Assembly (NCBI RefSeq): GCF_004349105.1
Contig: NZ_SMLB01000007.1
Coordinates: 124,001-188,000 of the forward strand
Reading direction: 5' to 3'
Length of the DNA stretch: 64,000 bases
From: Jiangella aurantiaca
GTDB taxonomy: Bacteria; Actinomycetota; Actinomycetes; Jiangellales; Jiangellaceae
Numbering within the stretch: position 1 is the first letter of the stretch; the number at the start of each line of letters is the position of its first letter. The position numbers and the translations under genes were made by a program. The notes below the pieces were generated by a model. That model worked only from the letters and a program-made list of their open reading frames with translations. It searched no databases and was not told the DNA's origin. Below are positions 29,332 to 36,935 of the stretch, one piece after another.

Positions 29332-30540
29332 GTGGTTCAGGACGGCGCGATCGGGCTGTGGCGGCAGGGCTATGGGTGGGCGAGCGGCCTGCGCGCGGGC
29401 CGGGCGGCCGCGCCGGTGCGGTTCCTCGGCCGCCGTTCGGTGGTCGTCGGCGGCCCGACCGGCGTGCGGCGGTTCTACGATCCGCGGCTGCGGCGCGCCG
29501 GAGCGATCCCGGCGCCGGTCGCCGGCGTGCTGTTCGGGCGCGACTCGGTCCACGGCCTCGACGACGAGCAGCACCACAGGCAGAAGGCGAGATACCTGGA
29601 GCTGCTCACCCCGGCCGCGGCCGACGACCTGCGTTCGCGCACGCACCACGAGTGGGAGCTGGCTGCCCGCACCTGGGAACCGGGCCGCCCGTTCGTGCTG
29701 TTCGACGAGGCCGTCCGGGTGCTCACCGCGACGATGCTCCCGTGGGCCGGTGTCCCAGCCGGCCCGGACGAGGTGTCGCGACGAGCCAGCCAGTTGGAGG
29801 CGGTGCTCGACGGCTTCGCCAGCCCGGGGCCGTCATACGTGCGCGCCGCCGCCGCCCGGCGCCGGCTGGATCGCTGGACCAGCGGCCTGATCCGCGCCGC
29901 GCGGGCCGGCCGGCTGCAGGCCCAGCCGGGCACGCCGCTCGACGTCATGGCGCTGACCCGGGAGGCGGACGGCCGGCTCCTGTCACCGCGGGCGGCCGGT
30001 GTCGCCCTGCTCAACGTCGTGCGGCCGGCGGTCGCCGTGGCGTGGTTCGTGGCCTTCGCCGCCGTCGCGCTGGCGCACCAGCCATACTGGCGGGAGCGGA
30101 TCGCTGCCGGGGACGACTCGGCGCTCGGAGCGTTCGCGCAGGAGGTCCGGCGCCGCTACCCGTTCGTGCCGGTGCTCGCCGCCCGCGCCCGCAGCGACCA
30201 GGATGTGCTCGGCGTCGACGTCCCGGCGGGCGGGTACGTCGTCCTCGACGTCCACGGCACCGATCATGACCCGGCGCACTGGCCCGACCCGGACAGGTTC
30301 GACCCCGCCCGCTTCCTCGGCCCGCCGCCGGAGCCCGGCACGCTCGTCCCGCAGGGTGGCGGCGCGCTGCGCACCGGGCACCGCTGCCCGGGCGAGGACA
30401 TCGCCCTCGTCCTGCTCGAGGAGGCGGTGCGCCGCCTGGCGCTGACCGGTGCCGAGCTCCCGGAGCAGGACCTGGCCGTCGATCTCGCCCGCGTCCCCAC
30501 CCGCCCGCGCAGCGGCGTGCTGGTCTCAGTGGTCCCATGA
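29332..30540 (+). CDS. CYP152-family cytochrome P450 (fatty-acid peroxygenase)
   Basis: The 402-residue P450 closely follows the Bacillus/Sphingomonas peroxygenases that use hydrogen peroxide to hydroxylate or decarboxylate fatty acids. Matching points are the heme ligand Cys352 in PQGGGALRTGHRCPGE and Arg231-Pro232 in NVVRPAVAVAWF, replacing the acid-alcohol pair of ordinary P450s. EVRRRYPFVP (the ExxR helix) and NHDP-like TDHDPAHWPDPDRFDPARF also fit. No ferredoxin partner is nearby, as expected. GTG 29332 was chosen for GAGGGG six bases upstream and family length; an upstream ATG at 29275 would add 19 residues. Translation is coupled to the next gene. Confidence 0.88.
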   Translation: MVQDGAIGLWRQGYGWASGLRAGRAAAPVRFLGRRSVVVGGPTGVRRFYDPRLRRAGAIPAPVAGVLFGRDSVHGLDDEQHHRQKARYLELLTPAAADDLRSRTHHEWELAARTWEPGRPFVLFDEAVRVLTATMLPWAGVPAGPDEVSRRASQLEAVLDGFASPGPSYVRAAAARRRLDRWTSGLIRAARAGRLQAQPGTPLDVMALTREADGRLLSPRAAGVALLNVVRPAVAVAWFVAFAAVALAHQPYWRERIAAGDDSALGAFAQEVRRRYPFVPVLAARARSDQDVLGVDVPAGGYVVLDVHGTDHDPAHWPDPDRFDPARFLGPPPEPGTLVPQGGGALRTGHRCPGEDIALVLLEEAVRRLALTGAELPEQDLAVDLARVPTRPRSGVLVSVVP

Positions 30541-30977
30541 CACGACCGACTGATGTGATCGACGGCTTGCCGGTCCTCGCCACGCTGGACGACGTCCTGC
30601 GCGCCGTCAGCGACCATCCCGGCCTGTTGGTCCGGTACTCGAACGGGCCCGACGCCGACCGGCGCGACGGGCCGAGCCGGGACTACGAGGCCGGGATCGA
30701 CCTGCCGGGCTGGTCGGTCACGACGCTGGAGCCCGAGCCGTGGTGGTCCCGATCGGCGGCCGACTGGGTCGCGCGCCGGCTGTGCAAGTACGACGAGCTC
30801 GGCCAGGACGGCCGGTTCCCCTGGTTGCTCACCGGCCGCGTCGTCGGCCGGGGCCCGGACCACGAGCCGCTCGTCACGGAAGTGGTTCCGGTGGCCCGGG
30901 TCGGCCGGCACGCGCTGGCCGAGGCACGGCGCCGGTACGAGGAGCGGTTCGACGTCGGCCGCGGCTCGGCGGGCTGA
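30537..30977 (+). CDS. DUF6098-like conserved protein of unknown function
   Basis: The 146-residue soluble protein starts in the P450 stop (ATGA), so it is co-translated with it. It is rich in Trp and Arg, with LVRYSNGPDADR, DYEAGIDLPGWSVTTLEPEPWW and a basic helical C-terminus. I associate this pattern with DUF6098, an uncharacterised actinobacterial family, with limited certainty. No catalytic motif is evident. Confidence 0.7.
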   Translation: MTRPTDVIDGLPVLATLDDVLRAVSDHPGLLVRYSNGPDADRRDGPSRDYEAGIDLPGWSVTTLEPEPWWSRSAADWVARRLCKYDELGQDGRFPWLLTGRVVGRGPDHEPLVTEVVPVARVGRHALAEARRRYEERFDVGRGSAG

Positions 30978-31002
30978 CGGTCCGAAAGGTCCGGATCAAC
31001 CC

Positions 31003-31027
31003 GTTTGTGGCTGGGCGCAGGTGGTAT
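31003..31027 (+). promoter_or_regulatory. Sigma-B-like promoter of the DHYPS-repeat small protein
   Basis: GTTT-N15-TGGTAT has one mismatch from the GGGTAT -10. It ends 46 bases before the ATG at 31074. Confidence 0.45.
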
Positions 31028-31073
31028 TCGACCAGAGTCGAGTTCACGGACCGACGCTGGAGGGGTTCAGTTC

Positions 31074-31295
31074 ATGCCGAAACAACAGGAAGTCGTCCGG
31101 AAGATCGTCCTCGAGACGCTGATGCGCAAGATCGAGGCGGACCACTACCCGTCGTCGACGATGCTCGACTACATCGAGTCGCTGCTCACCGAGGAGGACA
31201 TCGCCGACTACGTCGCGCTGCTGGCAGAGCACGTCGACCAGGACCACTACCCGAGCATCCCGATGCTCCAGCGGCTGCTGCGGCTGGCCGCCTGA
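31074..31295 (+). CDS. Small protein with duplicated DHYPS-ML motif
   Basis: This 73-residue protein is predicted to be almost wholly helical. The motif DHYPSxxML occurs twice, at residues 23-31 and 57-65, with a 34-residue period; each copy is followed by a short leucine-rich helix. ATG 31074 follows GGAGGGG-TTCAGTTC. I do not recognise the family. Its position between the P450 operon and the gas-vesicle operon, each with its own sigma-B-like promoter, suggests a stress role, possibly as an adaptor that dimerises or binds two partners; this is inference. Confidence 0.75.
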   Translation: MPKQQEVVRKIVLETLMRKIEADHYPSSTMLDYIESLLTEEDIADYVALLAEHVDQDHYPSIPMLQRLLRLAA

Positions 31296-31325
31296 GCGGC
31301 GTCGGCGCGGCCGCGCGCCCACGTC

Positions 31326-31350
31326 GTTTGCGGTAGTCCCGGCCGGGTAC
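31326..31350 (+). promoter_or_regulatory. Sigma-B-like promoter of the gas-vesicle operon
   Basis: GTTT-N15-GGGTAC fits the consensus exactly and lies 49 bases before the first ATG of the gvp operon. Confidence 0.65.
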
Positions 31351-31399
31351 GCCGCACCCATACCCAAATCGGTACGAACCCCCACAAATGGAGTGTGCG

Positions 31400-32062
31400 A
31401 TGAACACGGCCACCAGGGTCGCCGCAGCGGCGGCCACCGGCTACGTCCTCGGCCGCAGAAGGAGACTCAAGATGGCGATCGCCGTCGGCAGCATGCTGGC
31501 CGGCAAGCGGCTGGCCACCGATCCGCGCGGCATGCTGCGGCAGGCCGGCGAGTTCGTCGAGAGCCGCCCGGAGTTGGCGAAGCTCTCCGACCAGGTCCGC
31601 ACGACGCTGTACACCGCCGCACGCGGCGCGGCCGTCGGCGCGGTGAGCCAGCGCATCGACCGGCTCAGCGACTCCATCCGCGATCGCTCGGAGCGGCTGA
31701 CCGGCGGGGTCACCGAGCACGTCCCGGTCGGCCGCGGAAGCGACGAGGAGCGCGGCGAGGCCGAGCCCGAGGAGCGCCCGCGCTCGCGGCGCGAGGAGCG
31801 CGGCGAGGCCGAGCCCGAGGAGCGCCCGCGCTCGCGGCGCGAGGAGAGCCAGGAGGAGGAGCGGGGCGAGCGCCGCGGCCCGCGCCGCTCCCGGCGTGAG
31901 GACGACTCCGGCCCGGACGACCGGAGCGAGCGGCCGCGGAAGCGGACCGCGAAGAAGGCGCCGGCCAAGCGCGCGGCGTCCGAGCGCGGCGAGGCGCCTG
32001 CCCGTAAGCGGACGGCGAAGAAGTCCGCGTCCGGCCGGTCCAGCTCTGATTCGAAGGAGTGA
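31400..32062 (+). CDS. Gas-vesicle operon first gene, GvpY-like protein with Lys/Arg tail
   Basis: The protein has about 220 residues. The N-terminal 90 form a hydrophobic, glycine-rich then helical region (AAAAATGYVLGRRRRLKMAIAVGSMLAGKRL). A Glu/Arg-rich segment follows with the 16-residue unit EERGEAEPEERPRSRR twice in tandem. The C-terminal 40 residues form a histone-like tail (KRTAKKAPAKRAASERG). ATG 31400 has GGAG six bases upstream. Streptomyces gvp clusters carry a comparable uncharacterised gene (gvpY) next to gvpZ, which is the basis of the name; sequence kinship is not checked. It may bridge vesicle proteins or nucleic acid electrostatically. Confidence 0.65.
   Translation: MNTATRVAAAAATGYVLGRRRRLKMAIAVGSMLAGKRLATDPRGMLRQAGEFVESRPELAKLSDQVRTTLYTAARGAAVGAVSQRIDRLSDSIRDRSERLTGGVTEHVPVGRGSDEERGEAEPEERPRSRREERGEAEPEERPRSRREESQEEERGERRGPRRSRREDDSGPDDRSERPRKRTAKKAPAKRAASERGEAPARKRTAKKSASGRSSSDSKE
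31745..31840 (+). repeat. Tandem duplication of a 48-bp unit inside the gvpY-like gene
   Basis: The two 48-bp units (31745-31792 and 31793-31840) appear identical. Each encodes the mixed-charge block EERGEAEPEERPRSRR. Identity at third positions implies a recent duplication or ongoing length change. Confidence 0.85.
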
Positions 32063-32068
32063 TCCCGC

Positions 32069-33190
32069 ATGGCACGTACGGGTACGGAGGCCCGCCCGGA
32101 CCAGGGCAGGCGCGGCCTGGCCGACGAGCTGCCGCTGGAACGGCTCAAGGACGAGGCGAAGAACGGGCTCACGTCGCTCGGCGAGTGGGCGGTCAAGTCC
32201 GCCGGCAACCGCATCGGCAAGGCGACCGACAAGCTCGACGACATCGCCGCGGGCGGGCCCATCGGTGGCGGCGCCCTGGCGGGTGCCGCGAAGGAGGGCC
32301 TGCCGGGCGCGGTCAAGGGCGCCCTCGGCAGCGTCAAGGACAAGGTCGTCGGCGCGGTGACCGGCGGCAAGGGCGGCAAGGGCGACAGGGCGGTCCGCTC
32401 GACCAACATCGTCGAGCAGATCGACATCGGCGCGCCCATCGATGTCGTCTACAACCAGTGGACGCAGTTCCAGGACTTCTCCGGCTTCATGAAGAAGGTC
32501 GAAAGCGTCGAGCAGAAGTCCGACGAGAAGCTCGACTTCAAGGCCCAGGTGTTCTGGTCGCACCGGACGTGGTCGGCGACGATCCTCGAGCAGGTCCCGG
32601 ACGAGCTCATCATCTGGCGCTCGACGGGCCAGAAGGGCCACGTCGACGGCGCGGTGACGTTCCACGAGCTGGCGCCGCGGCTGACCAGGGTCGTCGTCGT
32701 GCTCGAGTACTACCCGAAGGGGCTGTTCGAGCACACCGGCAACATCTGGCGGGCGCAGGGCCGCCGGGCCCGGCTGGAGCTCAAGCACTTCCGCCGGCAC
32801 GTCATGGTGCACCTCCTCCAGAACCCGGACGAGGTCGAGGGCTGGCGCGGCGAGATCCACGACAGCCAGGTCGAGGTGACCGACGAGGAGGCGCGCGACC
32901 GCGAGGCGGCCGAGCCCGAAGAGGGCGAGGAGTCGTACGAGGACGAGTACGCCGACGAGGAGGAGCCGGTCGACGAGGAGGAGCCGGTCGACGAGGAGGA
33001 GGACGAGGCGGTCGAGGAGGACGAGTACGCCGACGAGGAGGAGCCGGTCGACGAGGAGGACGAGGCGATCGATGAGGACGAGTACGCCGACGAGGAAGAG
33101 CCGGTCGAGGAGGAGGAGCCCGTCGAGGAGGAGGAGCCCGTCGAGGAGGCGCCGGCACCCCGCCGGCGCCGGAGAGAGGTGAGCGCATGA
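32069..33190 (+). CDS. gvpZ: GvpZ-like SRPBCC protein with long acidic repeat tail
   Basis: The 373-residue protein has three parts. Residues 1-105 are helical and Gly/Lys-rich. Residues about 110-265 are an SRPBCC (START-like, cyclase/dehydrase) domain: [42 protein letters not shown]. Residues about 273-358 are almost only Glu/Asp with [10 protein letters not shown] repeated three times (DNA 32942, 33020, 33077), ending in a short Arg block. SRPBCC proteins bind hydrophobic ligands. The name follows its position in actinobacterial gvp clusters. AAGGAG lies nine bases before ATG 32069. Confidence 0.75.
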   Translation: MARTGTEARPDQGRRGLADELPLERLKDEAKNGLTSLGEWAVKSAGNRIGKATDKLDDIAAGGPIGGGALAGAAKEGLPGAVKGALGSVKDKVVGAVTGGKGGKGDRAVRSTNIVEQIDIGAPIDVVYNQWTQFQDFSGFMKKVESVEQKSDEKLDFKAQVFWSHRTWSATILEQVPDELIIWRSTGQKGHVDGAVTFHELAPRLTRVVVVLEYYPKGLFEHTGNIWRAQGRRARLELKHFRRHVMVHLLQNPDEVEGWRGEIHDSQVEVTDEEARDREAAEPEEGEESYEDEYADEEEPVDEEEPVDEEEDEAVEEDEYADEEEPVDEEDEAIDEDEYADEEEPVEEEEPVEEEEPVEEAPAPRRRRREVSA

Positions 33191-33609
33191 CTGTGGTCAA
33201 CCAGCGACAGTCCGGAGGCGGTGGCCAGCTGCAACGGCCCTCGCCCAGCGGACTCGCCGACGTCGTCGACATCATCCTGGACAAGGGCCTCGTGATCGAC
33301 GCGTACGTGCGCGTCTCGCTGGTCGGCATCGAGTTGCTGACCATCGACGCCCGCGTCGTCGTCGCCAGTGTCGACACCTATCTGCGCTTCGCGGAGGCGA
33401 CCAACCGGCTCGACCTGTACGAGCACGGCGGCAAGGACCTCACCGAGCTGATGGGCAACGGCGTGCACGAGACGGCCAGGGGCAAGACCTCCGGTGCCAT
33501 CGAGGGCATCAAGGAGGCCTTCACCGGCGGCGACGAGGAGGAGAGCAAGGATCGGCGCCGACCGGCCAAGAAGGCTCCTGCCCGACGGCGGAGGAGCGAG
33601 AACGAATGA
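33187..33609 (+). CDS. gvpA: Gas vesicle structural protein GvpA
   Basis: The 140-residue protein has the main shell-protein core at residues 22-75: [25 protein letters not shown] then [24 protein letters not shown]. These form the hydrophobic beta hairpins of the vesicle wall. It is closer to GvpA than the second copy at 34871. A C-terminal extension of about 60 residues ends in a basic run ([13 protein letters not shown]), unusual for a wall protein and resembling the tail of the first operon gene. The start overlaps the gvpZ stop. Confidence 0.9.
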   Translation: MTVVNQRQSGGGGQLQRPSPSGLADVVDIILDKGLVIDAYVRVSLVGIELLTIDARVVVASVDTYLRFAEATNRLDLYEHGGKDLTELMGNGVHETARGKTSGAIEGIKEAFTGGDEEESKDRRRPAKKAPARRRRSENE

Positions 33610-33632
33610 CACTGACGGAAGCAGGAGCGACG

Positions 33633-34409
33633 ATGGACGAGGGCTCGGCCGGTCCGGCCCCGCTGACGGCACAGTATGTGTATGCCATCGTGCCGGCCGG
33701 CACGTCCGCACCGGACGAGCTGACCGGTATCGACGACGGCGACATCGAGCTGATCGCGCACGGCCCGGTGGCCGCCGTGGTCGGCAAGGTCGTCACCGAC
33801 CGCGCGTTCGGCCGGCGTGACGACCTGCTCGCGCACAGCCGGGTGACCGACACGCTGGCGCAGCGCTGCCCCGTGATCCCCGTGCGGTTCGGCTCCGTGG
33901 TGACCGACACCGGCGCGGTGGTGGGGGAGCTGCTCGAGCCGAACACGGAGTTCTTCGCCTCCGTCCTCGACGAGCTGTCCGGTCACCGGCAGTACGTCGT
34001 CCGGGCGCGCTACGACGAGGAGGCCGTGCTGGCGGAGATCGTCCGGGAGAACCCGGAGATCGCCGCGCTGCGTGAGGACACCCGGGACCACCCCGTCGAG
34101 GCGACCTGGAACGAGCGGATCCGGCTGGGCGAGCTGGTCGCGCGGGCACTGGAGGTCAAGCGCGACGTCGACAGCGCGGCGCTGCTCGACCTGCTCGTCC
34201 CGGCCGCCGAGGCGTGGAACATCCGCGCCGCCGGTGAGGTGGACCACCTGATCGACGTCGCCTTCCTCGTCGCCGACGAGCAGCTGGACGCGTTCGACCA
34301 GGCCGCGGAGCAGGCGGCGCGGAACCTCGCCGGGCGCGCCCGGGTCCGGCTGATCGGGCCGACGGCGCCGTACGACTTCGTGCCGGACGACGACTCATGG
34401 GCCTCCTGA
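33633..34409 (+). CDS. gvpF: Gas vesicle protein GvpF/GvpL family (first copy)
   Basis: The 258-residue GvpF/L family protein is probably needed at the start of vesicle assembly. Landmarks are YVYAIVPAG near the start, LAHSRVTDTLAQRCPVIPVRFG (the family's most conserved part), a helical centre, and a C-terminal RVRLIGPTAPYDFVP strand. ATG 33633 was chosen because AGGAG lies five bases upstream; an ATG at 33606 overlapping the gvpA stop would add nine residues. It overlaps gvpG by 13 bp. Confidence 0.9.
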   Translation: MDEGSAGPAPLTAQYVYAIVPAGTSAPDELTGIDDGDIELIAHGPVAAVVGKVVTDRAFGRRDDLLAHSRVTDTLAQRCPVIPVRFGSVVTDTGAVVGELLEPNTEFFASVLDELSGHRQYVVRARYDEEAVLAEIVRENPEIAALREDTRDHPVEATWNERIRLGELVARALEVKRDVDSAALLDLLVPAAEAWNIRAAGEVDHLIDVAFLVADEQLDAFDQAAEQAARNLAGRARVRLIGPTAPYDFVPDDDSWAS

Positions 34410-34615
34410 CCGGGCTGGTCACCTGGCCGCTCGCGCCGGTCCGCGGCGTGGTCGCGCTCGCCCGGTTGATCGGCCCCGAGGCCGAGCGGCAGTACCGCGA
34501 CCCCGTCGCCGTCCGCCGGGCGCTGGACCAGGTGGAGCAGGACCGCACCGCCGGGCGGATCTCCGAGGAGGAGGCCGCGGCCATGGAGGACGAGCTGATC
34601 GGACGGCTGCTGTGA
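34397..34615 (+). CDS. gvpG: Gas vesicle protein GvpG
   Basis: The 72-residue protein is typical for GvpG: MGLLTGLVTWPLAPVRGVVALARLI, then a helical charged segment ending in EEEAAAMEDELIGRLL. GvpG is a small accessory protein that works with GvpF/L in nucleation. It starts inside the gvpF 3' end without its own ribosome site, so it depends on coupled translation. Confidence 0.9.
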   Translation: MGLLTGLVTWPLAPVRGVVALARLIGPEAERQYRDPVAVRRALDQVEQDRTAGRISEEEAAAMEDELIGRLL

Positions 34616-34866
34616 AGGCGACGGAGGCGGCCGAGCGCGCCGTCGAGCAGCTGGCCACGCTCAGCGGCCGCACGGCGCAGGCCGTCACCGGCATCGAACG
34701 GACCGACGACGGCTGGCGGGTACGGGTCGAGGTGCTGGAGCTCGAACGGATCCCGCACTCGACCGACGTGCTGGCCGAGTACGCCGTCGACCTCGACGGG
34801 GACGGCGACCTGACCAGCTACCGGCGCGTGCGGCGCTACACCCGCGGCGCGTCGAGAGAGGACTGA
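34612..34866 (+). CDS. gvpO: Gas vesicle protein GvpO
   Basis: The 84-residue protein starts at GTG overlapping the gvpG stop. The segment GWRVRVEVLELERIPHSTDVLA followed by EYAVDLDGDGDLTSYRRVRRYTRG is the GvpO signature. Proteins of this family are needed for vesicle formation and are proposed to act in assembly or regulation. In Streptomyces-type clusters gvpO comes first, whereas here it lies mid-operon. Confidence 0.88.
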   Translation: MKATEAAERAVEQLATLSGRTAQAVTGIERTDDGWRVRVEVLELERIPHSTDVLAEYAVDLDGDGDLTSYRRVRRYTRGASRED

Positions 34867-34870
34867 ACGC

Positions 34871-35182
34871 ATGACGGAGGCCAGAGAGCGCGCCCCGCTC
34901 ACCCGGCCGTACGGCTCGGCGCTGGCGGCGCCGCCGCAGCCGGCGAACCTCGCCGACATCCTGGAACGAGTGCTGGACAAGGGGATCGTCATCGCCGGCG
35001 ACATCCGGGTCAACCTGCTCGACATCGAGCTGCTGACGATCCGGATCCGGCTGCTGGTGGCGTCGGTCGACAAGGCCCAGGAGATGGGCATCGACTGGTG
35101 GCGCCGCGATCCGATGCTCTCGGACACCGGCAACGGCAGCGGCAACCGCGACGGCGACGGCGGCGGATCGCGCGATGGGTGA
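34871..35182 (+). CDS. gvpJ: Gas vesicle protein GvpJ (GvpA paralogue)
   Basis: The 103-residue protein keeps the GvpA/J core (LADILERVLDKGIVIAGDIRVNLLDIELLTIRIRLLVASVDKAQEMG) but has GDIRVNLLDIEL where GvpA has [12 protein letters not shown]. That difference marks the minor tip or nucleation proteins GvpJ/M. The C-terminus is short and Gly/Asp-rich. It overlaps the following gvpL by eight bases. Confidence 0.88.
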   Translation: MTEARERAPLTRPYGSALAAPPQPANLADILERVLDKGIVIAGDIRVNLLDIELLTIRIRLLVASVDKAQEMGIDWWRRDPMLSDTGNGSGNRDGDGGGSRDG

Positions 35183-35960
35183 GACCGGCAGCTACCTGTA
35201 CGCCATCGCGGCGCCGGTCGGCGACGAGGTCCTCGGCAGTCTGCGCGGGGTGGCCGGCGAGCCCGTGCGCGCCGTCCGCCACCGCGACCTCGTCGCCGTC
35301 GTCGGCACCGTCGACGTCGGCACGGACGGCGCGTTCGGCGAGGAGACGCTGGCCCGCAACCTCAATGACCTCGGCTGGCTGGAGGCGGCGGCGCGGGCCC
35401 ATCACGCCGTCATCGACGGGGTGGCCCGCGCGGTCCCGGCCGCGCCGCTGCGGCTGGCCACCGTCGTCGCGGACGACGACGGCGTCCGTGACCGGCTGGA
35501 GCGCTGGCACGACGGCCTCCAACGGGCGCTCGACGAGATCGCCGGCCGGGCCGAGTGGAGCGTCAAGGTGTATGCGCCGGAGGCCTTCGGCCCGGACGTC
35601 GACGCGGAGCCGGTGCCGGCGGCCGGGGCGCCGGGCTCGGGCGCGGCCTACCTGCTGCGTCGTAAGGCCGCCGCGACCGCCCGCGACGACGCACTGGCCC
35701 GGGCGACGGCGGTCGCCGGGCAGGTGCACGAGGAACTGGCCAAGCACGCCGTCGACGCCCGCAGGCTCGCGGTGCAGGACCAGCGGCTGACCGGCAGCGA
35801 CACCCCGATGAGCCTCAACGGCGCCTACCTGGTCCCGGCCGACGGGGCGGACGCGTTCGCGGCCACTGTCGCGGGTCTGCGGGACCGGTACGCGGACTGC
35901 CGGTTCGAGCTGGCCGGGCCGTGGCCGGCGTACTCGTTCGTCACGATGGACGAGCCGTGA
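35175..35960 (+). CDS. gvpL: Gas vesicle protein GvpL (second GvpF/L copy)
   Basis: The 261-residue family member has YLYAIAAPVGD at the start, ARAHHAVIDGVARAVPAAPLRLATVV where the conserved core lies, and FELAGPWPAYSFV at the end. It is diverged from the first copy, as usual for clusters holding both gvpF and gvpL, and probably joins the same assembly complex. The start is an ATG inside the gvpJ 3' end. Confidence 0.88.
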   Translation: MGETGSYLYAIAAPVGDEVLGSLRGVAGEPVRAVRHRDLVAVVGTVDVGTDGAFGEETLARNLNDLGWLEAAARAHHAVIDGVARAVPAAPLRLATVVADDDGVRDRLERWHDGLQRALDEIAGRAEWSVKVYAPEAFGPDVDAEPVPAAGAPGSGAAYLLRRKAAATARDDALARATAVAGQVHEELAKHAVDARRLAVQDQRLTGSDTPMSLNGAYLVPADGADAFAATVAGLRDRYADCRFELAGPWPAYSFVTMDEP

Positions 35961-36139
35961 CGGTCGCTCCGGTCCGGCCCGAGGGGGCGCAGATCGCGCT
36001 GGTCGACCTGCTCGACCGGCTGCTAGGGACCGGCGTCGTGCTGTCCGGCGACATCACCATCTCGCTGGCCGGCGTCGACCTGGTGGAGGTCCAGTTGCAC
36101 GCGCTGATCCGATCCATCCGGGCGGAGGAGCGACGGTGA
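35957..36139 (+). CDS. gvpS: Gas vesicle protein GvpS (short GvpA-like)
   Basis: This 60-residue protein starts at GTG 35957 (GTGA overlap with gvpL). IALVDLLDRLLGTGVVLSGDITISLAGVDLVEVQLHALIRSI is a reduced GvpA/J fold. It is the third GvpA-type gene of the cluster and the usual neighbour of gvpK in actinomycetes. It is most likely a minor shell or tip component. Confidence 0.82.
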   Translation: MTVAPVRPEGAQIALVDLLDRLLGTGVVLSGDITISLAGVDLVEVQLHALIRSIRAEERR

Positions 36140-36429
36140 CCCATCCAGTGCGCGTCCTGCCGAACCGGGTCGACGCCGACGCGGACTCCGTCGAGCGCGA
36201 CCTGTTCAAGCTCGTCCTCACCGTCATCGAGCTGATCCGCCAGTTGATGGAGCGGCAGGCCCTGCGGCGGGTCGACGAGGGTGATCTCAGCGACGAGCAG
36301 GTCGAGGCGCTCGGCCAGGCGTTGCTGCGGCTCGACACCGCGATGGCGGAGCTGCGCGGGCGGTACGGGCTGACCATCCGCGACCTCGACCTCGACCTCG
36401 GCCCGCTCGGCACCCTCCTGGGCGATTGA
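36136..36429 (+). CDS. gvpK: Gas vesicle protein GvpK
   Basis: The 97-residue protein has RDLFKLVLTVIELIRQLMERQALRRVDEGDLSDEQVEALGQALL, the conserved GvpK helix pair, and a Leu-rich end. It closes the gvp operon, starting at GTG in the gvpS stop. The stop is ten bases from the end of the convergent VOC gene; no room remains for a long terminator. Confidence 0.92.
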   Translation: MTHPVRVLPNRVDADADSVERDLFKLVLTVIELIRQLMERQALRRVDEGDLSDEQVEALGQALLRLDTAMAELRGRYGLTIRDLDLDLGPLGTLLGD

Positions 36430-36439
36430 GCCGCGCCTG

Positions 36440-36814
36440 TCAGTATGACCGGTGGTTCAGGACGCAGAACTCGTTGCCCTCCGGGTCGGCCAGGACGGTG
36501 AACCCCTCGCGGCCGGTCTGTCCGACGTCGGCGCGGGTGGCTCCGAGCCCGAGCAGCCGCTCGACCTCCATGTCCGCCCTCCCCTCCGCGGCGACGAGGT
36601 CCGGGTGGTTGCGGTTCTTCTCGTGCTTCGGGCCCGCGCTGGGCTGCAGCCAGACTGAGAGCGTCCCCGCCGGTGCGCTCTCGGGCGGCCGCAGGTGGGC
36701 GCCGCCGCCGTCGCTGTCGGGCTCGATCCGGTAGCCGAGCGCCGCGGCCCAGAACCGCGCCATCAGGTCCACGTCCCGGACGTCGAGTGTCCACTGTGCG
36801 AACGTGCTCGTCAT
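36440..36814 (-). CDS. VOC family (glyoxalase-like) protein
   Basis: The 124-residue vicinal-oxygen-chelate fold protein has WTLDVRDVDLMARFWAAALGY at the start and FTVLADPEGNEFCVLN at the end, the usual metal-site Glu region. A single two-module chain like this generally dimerises. The substrate is unknown; many such actinobacterial proteins belong to the glyoxalase-like group used in resistance or detoxification. GGGAGG precedes the ATG, and a sigma-B-like promoter lies 32 bp upstream. Confidence 0.82.
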   Translation of the reverse strand: MTSTFAQWTLDVRDVDLMARFWAAALGYRIEPDSDGGGAHLRPPESAPAGTLSVWLQPSAGPKHEKNRNHPDLVAAEGRADMEVERLLGLGATRADVGQTGREGFTVLADPEGNEFCVLNHRSY

Positions 36815-36846
36815 CGATCCTCCCGGTCGTCGTGTCTACGGCGGCC

Positions 36847-36871
36847 GTACCCAGCGGCGCACGTCCCAGGC
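36847..36871 (-). promoter_or_regulatory. Sigma-B-like promoter of the VOC gene
   Basis: On the minus strand GCCT-N15-GGGTAC lies 32 bases before the ATG at 36814. Its -35 abuts and overlaps by two bases the -35 of the opposite promoter for the hemerythrin-like gene. Confidence 0.6.
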
Positions 36872-36894
36872 ATGCGGCCGCCGGTCGCGGGTAC
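36870..36894 (+). promoter_or_regulatory. Sigma-B-like promoter of the hemerythrin-like gene
   Basis: GCAT-N15-GGGTAC lies 41 bases before ATG 36936. It is divergent from, and overlaps, the VOC promoter. Confidence 0.62.
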
Positions 36895-36935
36895 GTCCCG
36901 GCCAGTCCGAACGGCGTGACCGAAAGGTGGCAGCG

